From NCBI GenBank assembly GCA_947487925.1, contig CANLCA010000148.1, positions 1 through 6,929 of the forward strand: a DNA stretch of 6,929 nt. Reading direction: 5' to 3'. Shown in pieces: positions 5,734 to 6,929 of the stretch. Position 1 is the first letter of the stretch. The number at the start of each line of letters is the position of its first letter. The position numbers and the translations under genes were made by a program. Source of the DNA: Verrucomicrobiales bacterium (GTDB lineage: Bacteria; Verrucomicrobiota; Verrucomicrobiia; Limisphaerales; F1-80-MAGS106). The notes beneath the pieces were generated by a model. The model made no database searches. It had not been told where the DNA came from and worked only from the letters and a program-made list of their open reading frames with translations.

Positions 5734-6495
5734 TCAATCCAAAGAACGCCGGAAAGGGTGCTGGCTCCTGAGTTCGCACACGCTGGCATGAAGCGATTTT
5801 GCCAAAACCTTTCGATCCGTGCCCGCAATCACGGTCTCACCATAGACGAGTGACGCTTCTATCTCTCTTTTTGACAATATGTTCCAGATGTGAGGGCCAA
5901 ACGTCATGTCCCGCCAAAAGCAGACCTCTTCAACGACTGAACCATCTTTCAAATGGTAGGCGAGGCTCGCCGGAGTGACAGGGCATTGGTGGACGGTTGC
6001 CGGCTCCAACAAGGACGCTCGGAAAGGCAGGACCTGATCCCCGTGAGTGCTCGTGCCTTCCGGAAAGAACGCGATCGGTACCCCCTGACCCAGAAGTTGT
6101 TGGATGCTTTCCTTCAGCCTCGCCACGTCGGTCCTCTGTTCGCGGTTGATATAAAGAGTTCCGGCACATTCCGTGAGCCATCCAATCAAAGGCCAGGAGC
6201 GAACCTCCGATTTCGATACAAAAAGGGTCGGGTGTCGGGCACCCAACACCAGGATGTCGAGGTAGCTCAAATGGTTGCAAACGATCAGTCCATGGGCGGG
6301 GGCAACTCCTCTCGAGTGGACCCGGACCCGCAGGACATCGGCCAAGGATTGAGCCGATTGTTGCATCCACTCCGCACGCGCTCGAATCGAACTCGCCCTG
6401 CCCTTAAAACGAACCTCGGAAAACCATCGCATGGAGATCATGAAAAAGACCCCCAGCAACCGGAACATGCCAACCATGGAGCGAAGTGATTTCAC
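5734..6495 (-). CDS. olsA: 1-acyl-sn-glycerol-3-phosphate acyltransferase family, OlsA-like
   Basis: A 253-residue PlsC-family O-acyltransferase. An N-terminal hydrophobic segment (about 11-25) anchors it to the inner membrane. The four acyltransferase blocks are visible: NHLSYLD with the catalytic HX4D pair His75/Asp80, GTLYINRE (112-119), FFPEGTS (143-149) with Glu146, and VTPASL near 171. PlsC members acylate lysophosphatidic acid; OlsA members acylate lyso-ornithine lipid. The OlsB-type gene 22 bp upstream argues for OlsA, but a PlsC role or both is possible because the motifs do not separate the two. The start is GTG at 6495: two in-frame TGA codons lie just upstream, and no ATG precedes residue 7 (ATG at 6477), which is the alternative start. 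A GGAG at 6514-6517 is rather far from the GTG. The family call is firm; the substrate is inferred from the neighbour. Confidence 0.88.
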   Translation of the reverse strand: MKSLRSMVGMFRLLGVFFMISMRWFSEVRFKGRASSIRARAEWMQQSAQSLADVLRVRVHSRGVAPAHGLIVCNHLSYLDILVLGARHPTLFVSKSEVRSWPLIGWLTECAGTLYINREQRTDVARLKESIQQLLGQGVPIAFFPEGTSTHGDQVLPFRASLLEPATVHQCPVTPASLAYHLKDGSVVEEVCFWRDMTFGPHIWNILSKREIEASLVYGETVIAGTDRKVLAKSLHASVCELRSQHPFRRSLD

Positions 6496-6500
6496 GGCCG

Positions 6501-6520
6501 GATCTCATCAGATCTCCTCA
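6501..6520 (-). repeat. 10-bp tandem repeat spanning the olsB stop and olsA leader
   Basis: On the plus strand GATCTCATCA is followed directly by GATCTCCTCA, one base different. In sense direction the unit includes the olsB TGA stop and the only GGAG in the olsB-olsA gap. With two copies this short, it may be accidental. Confidence 0.35.
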
Positions 6521-6929
6521 ACTCAGATACTTGGCGATCGCCTTTCTTGGTAGCGCTTCGATATCGAGTAGCGTCAAAAAGTCGATCGTCTTGAACTCCC
6601 GATCCAGTGCGGGGGGACCACAGATCTTGGCGCCAAGGCTTAAATAGGCCAGCAGGAGCTTGGGAATCTTGACCGGATTGTCGGATTTAGCCTCGCATGG
6701 GCAGGCGCAGGGGGCTAGTGGAACCGTCCGCCATCCCGGCTCCGCCAGGTGTGGCTGCATCTGCCGATAGGCGTCCGCCCCGTCACGGGGATCTTGGGAG
6801 GTGAGGGAACTGCACCCGATCAAGTAGCGCGCGTGACTGCTTCGCGCATACCCCGCAATGCCTTTCCAGAGCAGTTGGAGGACCGTCATGTTTCGGTGGT
6901 TTCGGTCCACGCATGCTCGGCCAAGCTCA
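6518..6929 (-). CDS. olsB: OlsB-type ornithine N-acyltransferase (COG3176 hemolysin-like), 5' end cut off
   Basis: Only the last 136 residues are in the window; the frame is open to the edge. It starts in the GNAT-like core motif ELGRACVDRNHRN, which in this family reads E-[IL]-G-R-[SA]-C-V and leads into the CoA/ACP-binding region. The end (IPKLLLAYLSLGAKICGPPALDREFKTIDFLTLLDIEALP) follows the typical OlsB close, with an LGAK-[IV]-CG-x-P block and an F-x-T-x-DFL-x-LLD block. OlsB attaches a 3-hydroxyacyl chain to the alpha-amino group of ornithine, giving lyso-ornithine lipid, which OlsA then O-acylates; the olsA-like gene comes 22 bp downstream, fitting an olsBA unit. Some family members acylate other amino acids, so ornithine is inferred. 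An internal GTG at 6910 should not be taken as the start, since the conserved ELGRAC precedes it. A cysteine cluster CACPC (6695-6709) is unusual. Confidence 0.85.
   Translation of the reverse strand, partial: ELGRACVDRNHRNMTVLQLLWKGIAGYARSSHARYLIGCSSLTSQDPRDGADAYRQMQPHLAEPGWRTVPLAPCACPCEAKSDNPVKIPKLLLAYLSLGAKICGPPALDREFKTIDFLTLLDIEALPRKAIAKYLS

Noticed and set aside
5953..6489. Plus-strand open frame of 178 codons
   Set aside because: It is antisense to the PlsC/OlsA gene with all its acyltransferase blocks, and shows no motif of its own.

Overview
All eight genes in this window lie on the minus strand, so transcription runs from high to low coordinates. Both ends cut through a gene. The set is bacterial and Gram-negative in character. 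Ornithine-lipid type acyltransferases, a squalene/phytoene synthase, a sigma-54 two-component pair, an unfused coaC, an EboD-type sugar-phosphate cyclase, weak Shine-Dalgarno sites and a 10-bp-phased intergenic repeat together suggest a member of the PVC group, perhaps Verrucomicrobiota. That placement is an inference from gene content and has not been tested.

Layout in transcription order. (1) 6929-6518: C-terminal part of an OlsB-type N-acyltransferase. (2) 6495-5734: a PlsC/OlsA-type O-acyltransferase, 22 bp downstream; the two would be the two steps of ornithine-lipid synthesis. (3) 5733-5519: the longest non-coding gap, holding a 143-bp inverted-repeat element whose arms are each built of three 10-bp units. 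(4) 5518-4961: stand-alone phosphopantothenoylcysteine decarboxylase (CoaC), overlapping by 19 bp (5) 4979-3549, a polytopic membrane histidine kinase. (6) 3493-2063: an NtrC-type sigma-54 activator, the likely partner of the kinase. (7) 2046-1618: an unrecognised small membrane protein with a highly charged tail. (8) 1563-688: a squalene/phytoene synthase, best matched by eye to HpnD. (9) 628-1: N-terminal two thirds or so of an EboD-type cyclase of the 3-dehydroquinate synthase superfamily.

How they may work together: genes from coaC to eboD are packed with gaps of 59 bp or less and could be one transcription unit. CoaC serves coenzyme A synthesis, and the lipid enzymes on both sides (ornithine lipid, C30 isoprenoid, Ebo) all bear on the cell envelope. 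A membrane sensor and sigma-54 activator in the middle make a regulated envelope-lipid locus a reasonable but unproven reading. No tRNA, rRNA, CRISPR array, transposase or clear promoter or terminator was seen. The most unusual non-coding signal is the phased inverted repeat between olsA and coaC.
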